Numbered from the stretch's first letter, positions 22,581 through 33,479 are shown. The stretch: 64,000 nt of DNA from Anastrepha obliqua (GCF_027943255.1 NC_072893.1:28170001-28234000), one strand, 5' to 3'. A program made the numbers and translations. The notes: generated by a model not told the origin, from the letters alone.

Positions 22581-23130
22581 ATTAGTCTGGTGGTGAACGA
22601 AGTACCTGCAGTCATCAAAAAAACAGTCGGCGCACTCGCATACTGTCATAATTTCGAGGTTGTAAAAGTCTTCGAGTATTTAGGAACCAGCATTAACACC
22701 GAAGACAATGCAATAACACCTTGAAAGCCAACGCAGAATCTCTCTTGCCAACAAGTGCTACTTTGGACTAAGTAGGCAACTGAGCAGTAAAGTCCACTCT
22801 CGACGAACAAAACTAACACTCTACAAGGCTCTCATCATGCCCGTCCTAACGTATGGCGGAGAAGCTTGGACGATGACAACATCCGATGAAGCGACGCTAG
22901 GAGTGAAAATATTCTGCGATGAGCTGTATGAGCTTTACGACGACTTAGACATAGCGCAGCGAATAAAGATCCAGCGGATACGTTGCCTCGGGGAGTATTT
23001 GATGCGATAGCAGCTGAGCGATGGGGAAGGACATTTGATGTGTCCAACTGGCGCCGGTTAGTGCGAGAAAGAAACAACTGAAGCGTTTTGTTAAGCTCGT
23101 TGTGATTTACAATCAAGAGGAATAAGAAGT
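22581..23130 (+). pseudogene. RTE-like LINE family A, internally deleted 3-prime copy
   Basis: Text parallels the copies at 19800 and 49965: EVVKVFEYLGTSINTEDN, then DNA matching the CYFGLSRQLSSK region (22735-22800), ALIMPVLTYGGEAWTMTTSD (22825-22890), a deletion of the KILxxIFG-NGEYRRRW block, LYELYDDLDIAQRIKIQRI near 22930-22980 and NWRRLVRERNN near 23050. It ends at ACAATCAAGAGGAATAAGAA. Several deletions separate it from its sisters. Confidence 0.75.
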
Positions 23131-23269
23131 AACGCCTTCGTGGATTGTCGCTTGCAATGCTATTCTCTCCAATTATTCAATTGTTAACAAAGCGGTCCGA
23201 ATTGAATATTTGATTTGATGGGAGTAACTCATAGAGGATAATTCCAATATCACTAAATGCGATATTTTA

Positions 23270-23645
23270 TCCGTTCGCTTCCTTCGATTTGAATACAAGC
23301 TATTTTGACCCCAAAGAAATTAAAGCTTGTGTCCCACAGGGTAGCGTTTTGGGAGCCATCCTGTACCTAATTTGTACATGCGATTTGCCTGCCGATCAGA
23401 ATCAGCGTCACAGCAGCGTTTGCAGACGACACCGTTATACTGTCCGATTGAGTCAATTACAAATCTTCAAAAACATTTAAACGGAATCTATGAGTGGACA
23501 GCTTCTTGGTGCATCTAATTAAATTAAATAAAAACCGTTCATTTTGGCTTTGAGCTTCGTATCACAGCACGGTTAAATACCTGGTGTGACTCTTGACACC
23601 AGAGTCAGATGGAATTAAATTCTGAAACATGTATTGGCTTATGAG
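23270..23645 (+). pseudogene. Jockey-like reverse transcriptase fragment
   Basis: The frame at 23289-23480 reads ACVPQGSVLGAILYLICTCD, the conserved PQGSVLGPxLY block before the catalytic box. In a shifted frame follows AAFADDTVILSD (the FADD catalytic box near 23418-23450), then LQKHLNGIYEWTASW and GVTLDTRVRWN near 23580-23612. This is a short internal piece of a jockey-clade reverse transcriptase with two or more frameshifts; neither end of the element is present. Confidence 0.75.
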
Positions 23646-23659
23646 TAAACGATCCGCTT

Positions 23660-24260
23660 TATCCACTTTTTTTTTGTTTTTGTCGGGGCAACTAGCCAGT
23701 GCAGCACAGCACTCAGACATCAATTGAGTCCATTGTACTGCGCTCGGATTCCCTTTTAATTTTCTTTAAATCTACTCGACCTCCGAAGAAATCTGAGTAC
23801 ATCTTCTGATGCCAAGGAGCCAAGGTGGTCGCTTCTCAACACATCAGTGCCAAAGACCTCAAACCTGATTCAAGCGAAGACGGGGCAGACGCACAGAAAG
23901 TGGTCCGCCGTCTCATCCTCCTCTTCACAAGCTGGGCAGAGTATACAGTCTGAGATGCGTATCATGTCATGTGCTTCGCACACAGAAAGTGGCCCTTTAG
24001 GACCCTGTGGCCTCTCTGTGTATGTTAGGCAAAAGGAAGCGATAAAATCGAACAGCCGAGAGCACCGCTTATTGCATTTGCTGCTACCCCAGATTGTATG
24101 CTGGGTATTAGCATCACAGCAGAGAACGAGGCCCAGACTGCGCCATCTACAGAACCTTTCGAAACTGGTGGCCTTCCCAGGTGCTGGCGGTTCCGGGTCA
24201 TCGTTAGGAAAATAAGCAGATGCAATCACAAATCTCACAAATGCACTTCTAGCCCTCAAA
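23660..24260 (-). pseudogene. LINE with endonuclease fused to zinc knuckle by deletion
   Basis: A single minus-strand frame (23870-24259) starts with apurinic endonuclease text, FVIASAYFPNDDPEPPAPGK and LVLCCDANTQHTIWGSS with the DAN-H motif, then passes straight into the C-terminal knuckle CPACEEEDETADHFLCVC. Reverse transcriptase and RNase H are missing, so an internal deletion of roughly 2-3 kb is inferred. In a shifted frame the C-terminus continues as LASEDVLRFLRRSSRFKEN, and the 3-prime untranslated text GCAGTACAATGGACTC and GTTGCCCCGACAAAAAC matches the copy at 46540-46945. Confidence 0.8.
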
Positions 24261-24439
24261 GACCCAGGGCTCTTGCACTGTTGTTATATAAGGTAATGTG
24301 TGTAGCGAGTAAGCCGCCTACTTAAGAGTGGAGTAGCCGCTTCGGAATGCTGCAAGTTAATCTGTGTCATCGTCAGGGGACGGTAACTACAGGAACCACA
24401 GTCTGAGCCACTCATTTGGGACAGACATGGAAAGTGACA

Positions 24440-25010
24440 GCCCCAAAGAAGATACTCGGACGGTTTCTTTACCGAGAGCCCATGACGTCAACACTGGCCT
24501 CATCCACTCGCACCACAAGAGAAGCCCCTTCCTTATCCACTTACAATAAAACACTTCTCTACTTGTTCAACTTCCAACAGCATACTTCAAGTCCATAGGT
24601 TCCAGAATAAAGTCTTGCGTTGCGCTACTAACGAGCCGTAGTAGGTACGCATCAGGGATCTTGAACGCGATCTCGGCATAGAACTAGTTGCCATCGTGAT
24701 TCGAAAAAATATCCCAACTCGTATGAATAGGCTATCTCATCATGTAAACAGCGAAAACCTCAGCCCTTCACCGATCAGCACAAATGGGTTGAAAGATTGA
24801 AAGGCAAAAGGCCGCACCACCTCAAGCAGTAATCAACTTCTTTGCAAGTCTTGTGCAAATAGCTATTTATAATTCGCACAAGCACTAGCCAGGAAATAAG
24901 CGCCAAAAGGTAGGCACCAAAAAAAAAACGCCAAAAAAGTTGAGACCAAGAAAACCCCAAACAGTAGGCACAAATTAAGCGCCAAAAAGTAGGCAGTGTT
25001 AGTTATCACG
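24440..25010 (+). pseudogene. Jockey-clade LINE C-terminus and 3-prime UTR
   Basis: Frames read SLSTYNKTLLY, QNKVLRCATNEP (24610-24645), VRIRDLERDLGIELVAIVIR (24648-24708) and NRLSHHVNSENL near 24726, the tail region of jockey-clade proteins that lack RNase H. After the coding part, 24895-24995 holds imperfect repeats of AAGCGCCAAAAGGTAGGCA. Stops break the frame. No reverse transcriptase core is present. Confidence 0.7.
24895..24995 (+). repeat. Imperfect 3-prime UTR repeat, GCGCCAAAARGTAGGCA
   Basis: AAGCGCCAAAAGGTAGGCAC occurs at about 24898 and AAGCGCCAAAAAGTAGGCAG at about 24976, with a degenerate unit between them. It lies in the untranslated tail of the jockey-clade copy. Confidence 0.65.
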
Positions 25011-25674
25011 AGAAATTAGCAACCTCAAGGAACAACTCAGCACAGCCTTAAGTGTATCTAAGATATATATACGGTATAGCTCTCTCTCTCCTTTCTTCTA
25101 CGTTATCTCTTTTTTCTCTTTCGCGGAACGAATATGCCCAAAACGTTGCATGGCCTTAAAATTTACTCTCCATTCTCGCTCGTCCATCGACGCCTAAGAA
25201 GTTTCACTTCAAATTAAAAAAATAATGAATCTGTTGCCGTTTGAGCTGCCTCACTGCGATTTGGCCACCATGTTTTTCTTGTAATCTTATGTGGCGGATT
25301 TTTCCATGGCTTTAATTTTCGTAGTAATAATAATTTTCATAATAACAATTGGAACCGCGGAGCGCTCTTGCACTCGATACCATATTGGGTGCCTAAGTAA
25401 CACACATTTTTTATGTCGCCTGCAGCTACTTTAAGCTTTAGCCGTAGTGGTACTGAAGCCTGCCATAACACAAAAGTGGGTCCACTAAACACAAAATTGG
25501 CGAAGAACTTTTTTTTGAAAATGAATATTGCCTTCAAATCCTCTTTTACAAAGACACGACGCAATGCATGCATCGTAAAATATGGCTAACTAAAGACACC
25601 TGGTCGGAAATGGTTAGAAGTTTTTACTTGACCTAATTTGTACAAATCTAGTAGAATTTCTTATTTCAATTGGC
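25011..25674. other. Unique AT-rich DNA
   Basis: A pyrimidine-rich run (CTCTCTCTCCTTTC) lies at 25082-25125. No gene or signal recognised. Confidence 0.5.
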
Positions 25675-25678
25675 TTAA

Positions 25679-26398
25679 GGGGGGACCCTCATTTAGACGG
25701 TCGAAAAATGCATCATTTTTGGGAATTTTTTTCTCAGGTAAAATAACTTCAAACGTTTTGTAATTCATAAAGTACTTTAATAAATGTCTTGACTGTCTAC
25801 AAAAATTTTCGGAGAAGAAAAAAAACATTTTAAGTATGGAAATATACACCTCGTCCATGGCACCTCATTCTATCTGTGTACATTCTAGCGCTCTGAATTT
25901 TTTTCTGAAATAAAAAAACCAAATTTTTTTTAAAACTTTAGGATAATACCTTCGATGTGACATTTTGATTTAAAAAAAATGTCGAAATTGATATTTTTTA
26001 CCCAGTTTTATGTTAAAAGTGATTTTTCATGCATAAAAATTGACTTTAAAATTACAAAAAAATATGAAAATCTTTTTTTTAAAAAAAAACACTTAATGTC
26101 ACATTGAAAACAATTTAATTATCTTTAAAATGAGCTATTGTAAAGCCTGATTGGTTCAATACAGCGTTTTCAATTGTGTACACAAAATCGAAAAATGATG
26201 TTTCGAGAAAAACGCGTTTAAAGTTTTGGATACAGGCGATCAGGCCACCCGTCGCGTCCTGTTAAAAATTTTGTCACTCCTTCAAAAATACAGATATCGA
26301 CTTGAAATTTTGAAAGTATATTCTTAAATAGTTGTAGAATAGATTAAAATTATTTCCAAAAAATCCATTTTTTTGACCCGATAAATGAGGGCCCCCCC
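25679..26398. mobile_element. TTAA-flanked MITE (piggyBac-like target)
   Basis: TTAA flanks both ends (25675-25678 and 26399-26402). The terminal inverted repeats are GGGGGGACCCTCATTTA at the left and, reverse complemented, GGGGGGGCCCTCATTTA at the right, 16 of 17 matching. The interior is AT-rich without coding capacity and includes TTTCGAGAAAAACGCGTTTA near 26202. The 4-bp TTAA target is the hallmark of piggyBac transposition; the autonomous element is not in this window. Confidence 0.88.
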
Positions 26399-26402
26399 TT
26401 AA

Positions 26403-28540
26403 ATTCTACGTTTGTCACCAGCAAAACAAAAATATTTATTCAATACGTTGCCGGAATAAGAGAAAAACTAAATAAAAAAATTTAAATGCATGGAATTTCC
26501 ATTTATGCAAAAAAGTCTCTTTTACGTACTTTCAGATCCGATATAATACGGCGTTATTTCGTTTTTAAAATAAAAATAAAAATAAAAAAAACATTTCTAA
26601 AATTCTATTTCCCATCAGCAACAGATATTTCCGCATAATTAGCATCTTTCATGAGCAGAAGTCTTTCGGCCGTTTTTTCTGCTTACGCACTTCCCCTTTC
26701 AAAAGCGCCAACCAGCTTCCGCTAATTGCGTACAAAATGTCAGCTGTCAGAAAAAATATGAATTTGCCCACGCCAAGAGCAGCAGCAGTGGCCGTAACAG
26801 TAGCTACGATGGCAACGTGTCACTCACAATCAAAATCACACCTTGCTTTGGTGGTAACAACAACACCAACAACAACAAACACAACATGGCAGAAGCAAGA
26901 GCATAAATGACAACAAAACTGAAAGTACCAGCAGCAAAAGGAACACCCGCGGCGAAAGCATTGCATACCCCAGCCATCAACCATCCCACAACCAACAACA
27001 ATTATAAGGAAAGCAACGCACTGAAACAACCAGTTGTGCAAGTGGTGGGCGTGAGAAGCAAACGGGCGGACAAGAAGTTTCAAATATGAACTCCATGCAA
27101 AGGAGCTGCCAATTCACTTCGCTCATCCGCTCAGCTGATGCCTTAACTCTTCCATTTGCTAACCCACTCACACCACTTGCGCTCACACTTACACATATAC
27201 ACACACACACACCCTGCCTTTCTTTGGGGCGCGCGCACAAAACTTAACGGAAGCTTTTCGTAAAAATGCACAGATGGCGCTGGCCGCCATTGCCAGCGTA
27301 AACACCAGCAACGTTGACGCCATTACGGAAAATCTCAGCGAAAAGCTAAAAAAGCGTCAAATTGTCTGTCCGCAGCGTTGCGTTGTGATGTCGACAATTT
27401 TCCAAAGATGGCGCCACCAGCGCCATTGCAACGTTTTTCTTTATTTTACACAGTTGAAGATATTTTTTTTTTTGTAAATTTCAAGAATAAAAGTAATAAA
27501 ATTGAAAAAAGCACGAAAGGGGAAATTCTCCGAGACTGAAGTGTAAAAATAAAAGAAGCAGCAGTTTCGTTCGTTCGTTTGGGGGAGAACTGACTCGCAT
27601 GCTTGTGCATACACGCACACATACACATACGTGCGTATGTGGGAGAGAATGTCATAAGTAGCAGCTGGAGCTGTGAGCACATGAACAACAACAAACAGCA
27701 TGTAAACTACTGCGCGAGTAGTGAACATACTTTGTTTGCTTGTTTGTGCTGCTGCTGTTGTTGTTGGTGTTGTCGCATCGGTCTTGCAAAATGGGAGCAC
27801 AGCTCATGAATTGACAATGCGAACATATGCACGTGAGTTTGGCCGAGTGTGTACAGGCACATGCTTGCATGTGTGTGTGTTATGCAAATCTGTGGCAACA
27901 CTTTTCGGTTGCCAAAATGTTGTTGTTTACGTATCGTGCAACGCGTGCAACATGCAGCTACTATATGTATAACTGCCGTGTCGACTGAGTAAGGACACAA
28001 GGACTGCATGTGAAGCTGGTTGAATGGGTGGGCGGCGGACAAGGCGGATGAGTGGTTGATTGTTGTGCGGAAGGGACATGTGATTTCGTTCATTTTACAC
28101 ACGCAAAATGGCAAAAGTGAAACACGCCGCACAAGCACACTTAGCCGAGTAAATATGGGCATGTGTGACGACGTAAGATATGCAGGTTTGCATGTATGTA
28201 TGTATGTATGAACTTAACTGCATGCATCAGTGTAGTGCCTTCAATTCCGTATTTTGCGCTTTAAATAGATTCCTTTCGGTCACTGTACCCTTGTATCTTA
28301 GCGTTTTAGTGCATTAGAATATGAAAACTTTGTGCGCACAACAGCTGTTTGTTACAGGCTAACGAGATATAAATACATAGAGTGGACTCGGAGCAGAAGG
28401 AACATAGATAGAGATGAGAGAACTACTCGATTGAAGGGACCACAAAAATTCATTCATTGAGTACTCTGTAGAGGGAACCTACCATCTGACAAGTACTGAG
28501 TACTGAAAGCTCGATAAAGGCTTTACACTAAAAGCCGCGG
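26403..28540. other. Unique DNA with CA and CAACAA tracts
   Basis: No protein domain recognised. CAACAACACCAACAACAAC (26857-26880), CA tracts near 27198 and a GTATGTATGTATG run at 28195-28208 make long accidental frames on both strands. A GC-richer patch at 27240-27440 gives a 67-codon frame beginning MALAAIASVNTSNVDAITEN; it could be a small exon, but nothing supports it. Confidence 0.5.
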
Positions 28541-28544
28541 GGGC

Positions 28545-29343
28545 TGGGCTACATTTCCCTCTCCATATTGAACCATCTTGAGCTTTTGACAAAGCGTAAA
28601 AGGTTGTTAATACCTAAAGTGTATAGATTATCTATATTCGTTAAGAAGTAGGATTTTAAAAATCGGTTTCTGCTTCTGGCTAGAGCCGGGCATGTGCAAA
28701 AAATGTTGTTGAATTGTTTCCAATTCCTCCTCATTTCTGCAGCTACGACATAAATCATGCATGTAACCGCCTAATCTCCTTGCATGATTTCCTATGAGAC
28801 CATGTCCTGTGAGGGCCCCTACTAAGGTCCTGATTTGAAGTCTACTCAGTTTTATAATACTCTTGGACAGACGTAAATTTAGTCTTGGCCATGTTTGCCT
28901 AGCAATTTCGCAAGTGTTGGCTCTAATCCATCTCTGATTTGCAGAATTGATTAGTGCGTCCTTAATGAGAAGCTTACAAGTTGCGAGAGGTATCTCCATA
29001 AAATTACTTATGTCTGGCAAACAGGTACCTTCTCTTGCAAGTTGGTCTGCCCTACAGTTCCCTGGTATATCTCTATGGCCTGGGACCCAGCATAAGATTA
29101 TACGATATTGCTTGGCCATCTCATTTAGAGATTGGCGACAACGTAAGACACTCCTTGAAGTTGTTTGGAATGCATCCAGGGCTCGTAGGGCAGCTTGGCT
29201 GTCTGATAGAATGCAGATATCTGCTGATGATATTCTGTTTATCTTTAAGTATTTCAAGGCTTCATGAATAGCGTTTATTTCCGCTTGAAAAACGCTACAG
29301 TGATCCGGTAATTTAAAGGATTCACTAATAGAAAGCTCTTCCT
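28545..29343 (-). pseudogene. Jockey-like LINE RNase H and zinc knuckle
   Basis: A 209-codon frame (28628-29257) holds the back half of an RNase H domain, with ICILSDSQAALRALDAF (catalytic D in SDSQ) and ILCWVPGHRDIPGNCRADQL (final acidic D), then LSRLQIRTLVGALTGHGLIG and the knuckle start CRSC. Upstream, CSVFQAEINAIHEALKYL supplies the RNase H glutamate. A frameshift at about 28740 moves the end into another frame (NIFCTCPALARSRNRF, then INNLLRFVKSSRWFN and a stop near 28549). The copy is cut at 29343 by the start of a MITE-like element, or is 5-prime truncated there. It is one of the better preserved coding pieces in the window. Confidence 0.85.
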
Positions 29344-29344
29344 A

Positions 29345-30135
29345 GGGGTAGTCTGAGTCCCGAAAAAATGTCTTTCACCAATTTGTTTTGCTAGTCAATT
29401 GGTTTATTTAACAAAAATAAAAACATAGGGCTAATCATGTTTCGACTTGACTTAAGCAAAATTTCAAAAAAAAAATTAAAATTGTAAAAGTTATCCATGT
29501 TTGTGTGGCGCCCGTTTCTTCAGAAGTCCCTTGCGGTGGTCATTACAAGTCCCTGGAGATTCATCTAAAATCAATCGGATAGATAATCTTGTACTCAAGC
29601 TTTTTTTCAAAATTAACGATACGGCGGCCTCCGGAAATATTTTTAAGATTTTCGAGAAAAAACTGACAATTAATTCTTAAAAAAAAAATTAAAATTAAAA
29701 AAAATCCTTCGATCAGGCACGAGTTTTTTATGTTTCTCAAAAGCAGTATAAATTTTATTGAAATCCACCAATCCGTTTTTAAGTTACAGTGATCACCAGT
29801 TCAAAAAACATAAAAGTTTTTAAAGTTTTGCTATCGATTTATGTAGAGTTATACGAATTATTTAACTACTTACACAGTGTCATCTATTCCTGGGCCATAT
29901 AATAGTTCTTCAGCCGTCATAGCAGCTTCCAAAATATCGATTTGCTGTTGCTCACGTAGCATTCTACCTTCTCGAGTTTTATCGCCACTTTCATACGTGC
30001 AGCATCCAGCTAATTGCTCTCGATTGCTGCATTATTTTTCGGATTCACTTCAAATTTTCTCACAATATTTTTAAGATGTTATACTTTAAGAAAATGCAAG
30101 GAAAAAGTCCAGTTTTTTTTTAATTCCGACTATCC
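29345..30135 (+). mobile_element. TTAA-type MITE-like repeat, copy 2
   Basis: The left end GGGGTAGTCTGAGTCC and the right end, reverse complemented as GGATAGTCGGAATTA, form an imperfect inverted repeat with CTA-type flanks that may be a decayed TTAA. The inner 29385-29800 nearly duplicates 10192-10620 in the same orientation. The right third (TATTCCTGGGCCATATAATA near 29884) resembles 44945-44975 in another MITE. No coding capacity. Confidence 0.65.
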
Positions 30136-30492
30136 CTAACCCCATAAATAAATCATCACGCAAAGAAACCAGCACACCAGCTAAACGACTGCATGAAAAA
30201 ATATATGAAATGGAAAGGGCTTTAATGTAATTTTTCATTCAGATATTTTCAGCAACCCTTGAACTACAGAAGCTCAAAAAGAGCAAGGCTGCCAACATTT
30301 TTAAAGTTCCACAAGTCATCCGAACCAGAGGTAAATTAAATTTATAAAAAATCTAATGAATTCAACATAATTTGCATTTTTTATGTTACTTAGGTGAAAA
30401 CATTCCCACAACAGGACAGTCTACCAGTCTGATCTGAGATAATGCGCCTTGTCATCCAAAGTAACAGAATGTGGCCCAACTTTCGTTTCATG
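30136..30492. other. Unclassified AT-rich DNA
   Basis: No gene or repeat recognised. Confidence 0.45.
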
Positions 30493-30500
30493 TATGCCAC

Positions 30501-30537
30501 ATCGTTAAGCAGTTATCGTGCCAATCAAGAAGAAGAA
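30501..30537 (+). mobile_element. 37-bp RTE-like family A micro-insertion
   Basis: TTATCGTGCCAATCAAGAAG plus a GAA tail is the extreme 3-prime end of the family A LINE (compare 13455-13488). It is bounded by an 8-bp duplication, TATGCCAC, at 30493-30500 and 30538-30545. This is an extremely 5-prime truncated LINE insertion. Confidence 0.75.
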
Positions 30538-30764
30538 TATGCCACCAAATGTGACACCGCTCCTGCACCCGATAAGGCTTACCAAATTGCACTATAGAAC
30601 AAATTTATTAAAATCAGCTATTGGTAAAGACATAACACCTTTAAAAAAAATTACTTTGAAAGATGCTCTATGTCTTTTGACCCAAGCTTGGCAAAAAGTC
30701 GGTACGAACTTTATATTTACAAAAATGCTGGCATCCTTTACTATGTAGTAATTCATCAAATTTT

Positions 30765-31120
30765 ATCACCGCTACCCCAGACTTTAAACCTAGACGAGTT
30801 TAAAGTAAAGTTTCCCACGCGAGAGGAATGAGATTTGAATTGAGTAGTCAAAGAGAATACAACTGCTCTTTACACTGACGGATCCAAGATGGATTGCCGC
30901 GCCGGTGCCGGTGTATATTCGGAAGACATCGAAACTTCCAAGTCTTTTCGCCTGGGGAATTGAAATACCATAGTTTTTTTCAAGCAGATATTCTCAGTAT
31001 AAGGGAAGTCTGCAGGCTAATTAAAAACCATCCACAACAACTATCGGTAGTATGTATTTTCTCAGATAGTCAAGCAGCCATTTTAGAAAATCGTCTTGAA
31101 AGAAATTGCAGAAAATAAAA
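30765..31120 (+). pseudogene. LINE RNase H fragment
   Basis: Frames read TALYTDGSKMDCRAGAGVYS near 30860 with the first RNase H aspartate, SFFQADILSIREVCRLIKNH near 30980 with the glutamate, and CIFSDSQAAILENRL near 31055 with the second aspartate. The domain then breaks off. Two frame changes occur. The wording is close to the opposite-strand RNase H at 31947-32335 (VYTDGSKMDC, VFQAEVLVIGEACRLL), so the two are members of one family. Confidence 0.75.
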
Positions 31121-31328
31121 TAGACGCCATTGCGCCATAGTCAACATGGTTCGACTAATAAAATGTAATGGTTCAACAGGTGGACTATCAAAATGGCATC
31201 CATTTTTCACTTCAACACCTCTACCACCACCACCTCGAGTCTATTGTATATAGATAAAAAGTATGTTGATAAAACAAAAAACGATAGACAGCATCTTACA
31301 GCACAAGTCCTCTCTTTTAGCATACCCT

Positions 31329-32345
31329 TGGTTGGTTGGTTGGTTGGTTTGAGTGGTGCTTCTTCCAGAATCCAACCAGCGCTTCCGCACCATTTTGTTG
31401 CCACATCCTCGTTACCAACTTGTTTAACGGTTATTTACAGCAGGACTATATCCAGTCTGTGCGGTTTAAGGACCTTATTAGGTTGTTGACATCTGAGCCA
31501 GACAGTTGTTCGAGACTCTCGAACAGCGGTTTGCCCAGGGTTAGCATTCTGTCCTTCCATAGGGCAAGGTATTCACAGAGGAAGTGGAAGATTGTTTCCT
31601 TTTTCTACGGTTGTTTACAACTGTGACAGTTTGTGTTGTGAGGGATACCTATTTTGGCTGCTTGTTCTCCGACAGACCAAAAGCCAGTTATGACTGCCGT
31701 TAGTCTCCAGGCGTCCCGTTGTTTCATGCCTATTAATGTCGACGATTGATTGAGGTTGTTGGTGGGCCAAAAACGTTCTGCTAATTTTGCGTTTCGTCTA
31801 GTCTTCCCATCTACAATCCGCGATTCGAAGGTATTTTAGGGAAAATGTATGCTTGACTGCACCTAATGGTGTAAATACCGATTCTGCAAGAAGGTTACCC
31901 ATGCCAGTTCATCCGCTTTTTCTTCGATGTTCCGATATCCAAGGACTCAGATAAAGGTAACTTTATGGTTTTCACTCAAGGTGGAAAGGCTATTTCTACT
32001 TTGTTCCACCAGCATAGAGGTTGTTGTAGCTGAATCCCGTGCCTGGATTGCAGCTTGGCTATCCGAAAGAATAGCGATATGGCCCGTAAAAGAGAAATCT
32101 GCGATTAGTAGCCTGCATGCTTCCCCAATTACCAGTACTTCCGCCTGGAAGACACTGCTGATATTAGGGAGACGCACACGAGCCCAACATCACAATCCAT
32201 TTTACTGCCATCTGTATATACTGTAGTGTCGAAGTTGTTTAGTAAGAATCCCTTATTCCATTCCTCCTTAGATGGAAAGAGAGGGTCAAAATTCCTATTG
32301 AATGTTACCGTCGGGACGATGTAGTCAGTCCTCACCGAGGTTAAC
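31329..32345 (-). pseudogene. Jockey-like LINE RNase H, knuckle and TTGG tail
   Basis: The minus strand carries VTFNRNFDPLFPSKEEWNKG, TTVYTDGSKMDC (first RNase H aspartate), SSVFQAEVLVIGEACRLL (glutamate), IAILSDSQAAIQARDSATTT (second aspartate), VTFIWVLGYRNIEEKADELA near 31900, and later GFWSVGEQAAKIGIP and CHSCKQ near 31640. Frameshifts separate these blocks. The element ends in a TTGGTTGG run (31329-31350 as read on the plus strand), probably its 3-prime simple tail. All RNase H acidic positions are still readable. Confidence 0.8.
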
Positions 32346-32880
32346 TGAGTTTGTTTTCAGCGACCCGCTTCGTTTAACCAAATCGCATACCATTACGTGT
32401 CGCTATTTCCGCAGGCCAGCTCTGACCTGATCAATCGAGCGGTTATTTGGCCTCCCTCGTCTTCTGCATTCAATCAGTAGTCTATGTATACTGCCAGCTC
32501 TGTTTTTGGGCATTCTGTGTATATGGAATTCTTATTCTTTGTATTTTATTGAAACGTGTTACATTGTCATGATGTATCAATGCATCGAGCTCGTCATTAT
32601 AACTGATTCGATAAACTACGTCATCCACTTGGAAGGGATCATATAGTTTTCGTAGTGTTTTTCAGTCAAATCTCAGTATTTTGGGTGGTGCCTGTTGCCT
32701 CACATTTTCATCTTTTGTGTTTTTAATAGGAACCGATATTTAATAGCTTTAAATGCCAGCATTGCTACTGATTTATAGGCCTTAATGTTTAATCTTTTCA
32801 ACTCTGTCTTTGTTTTCACCGTCAATTTTAATATGGACATCATGCCTTATTTTCTTTGCAAAGTTCATATATAATATTTC
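32346..32880. other. Unclassified DNA, possible minus-strand LINE remnant
   Basis: The minus strand near 32420-32500 reads RLLIECRRRGRPNNRSIDQV, recalling the GRPxNRW-D-V signature at RTE C-termini, but the match is short and isolated. Otherwise nothing recognised. Confidence 0.35.
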
Positions 32881-32884
32881 ATTT

Positions 32885-33418
32885 TCTTTACCGGCCTCGC
32901 CAGTCTAGCGTAAGTGCACTAGCCTGCCATTCCAGAGGTTGTGGGTTCGAATCACACGTAAAGCACGGTCCTCGCGCTTTTCCAAATTTCCCTGTTTCTA
33001 AAAAAAAAGCAAAAATCTCATTCCTCAACCCAAAACTTATCCTTTCCATCCATACTCCTGCACAATAGTTAGCACATTGTTTGCATTGCGGCTGCTAAAA
33101 CAAGCAAAAACAAACAGTAACACATTGCATCAGTGGCGCCAGCCACTGCGGTAATAGCGCAGACACACCAATTTAAGCGAAGTACTCAACCATCTGTGCG
33201 ATCCTTCTACCAGAAAAATGTAAAACACAGATGGCGCTCCAAGCAGTAACAAGGCGTTGTTCTAAGCAACGACGGGTGGGCATTTCCACTACTTAGGACT
33301 GGTAGCGGTGTAGGCTAATCACCCAACCTGTCAGAAATCAAAATAGATTAACGAAACCAACGCAAGACTGAGTCTTGTAGAGGCCCTATGCTCCCGAGTG
33401 GAGTGAACAAGGAAAAAA
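32885..33418 (+). mobile_element. Candidate second tRNA-headed SINE
   Basis: CGCCAGTCTAGCGTAAGTGC has a partial A box, and GTGGGTTCGAATCACA about 40 bases on carries a B box (GGTTCGAATC). Spacing fits a tRNA-like head. The stretch ends about 450 bp later with GGCCCTATGCTCCCGAGTGG, AGTGAACAAGG and an A run, which looks like a LINE-type 3-prime end. No target duplication could be read, and the body between is not proven to be one unit. Only one copy is visible here. Confidence 0.45.
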
Positions 33419-33479
33419 AATGTTAATGCGCAGAGCCAACCCAATTTTTCAAACGTTTATATTAGTTTATGGAAAAAGA

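Noticed and set aside
27274..27477. Possible coding exon MALAAIASVNTSNVDAITEN
   Set aside because: Single short frame in a GC-richer patch without homology or convincing splice sites; listed only as part of the unique region.
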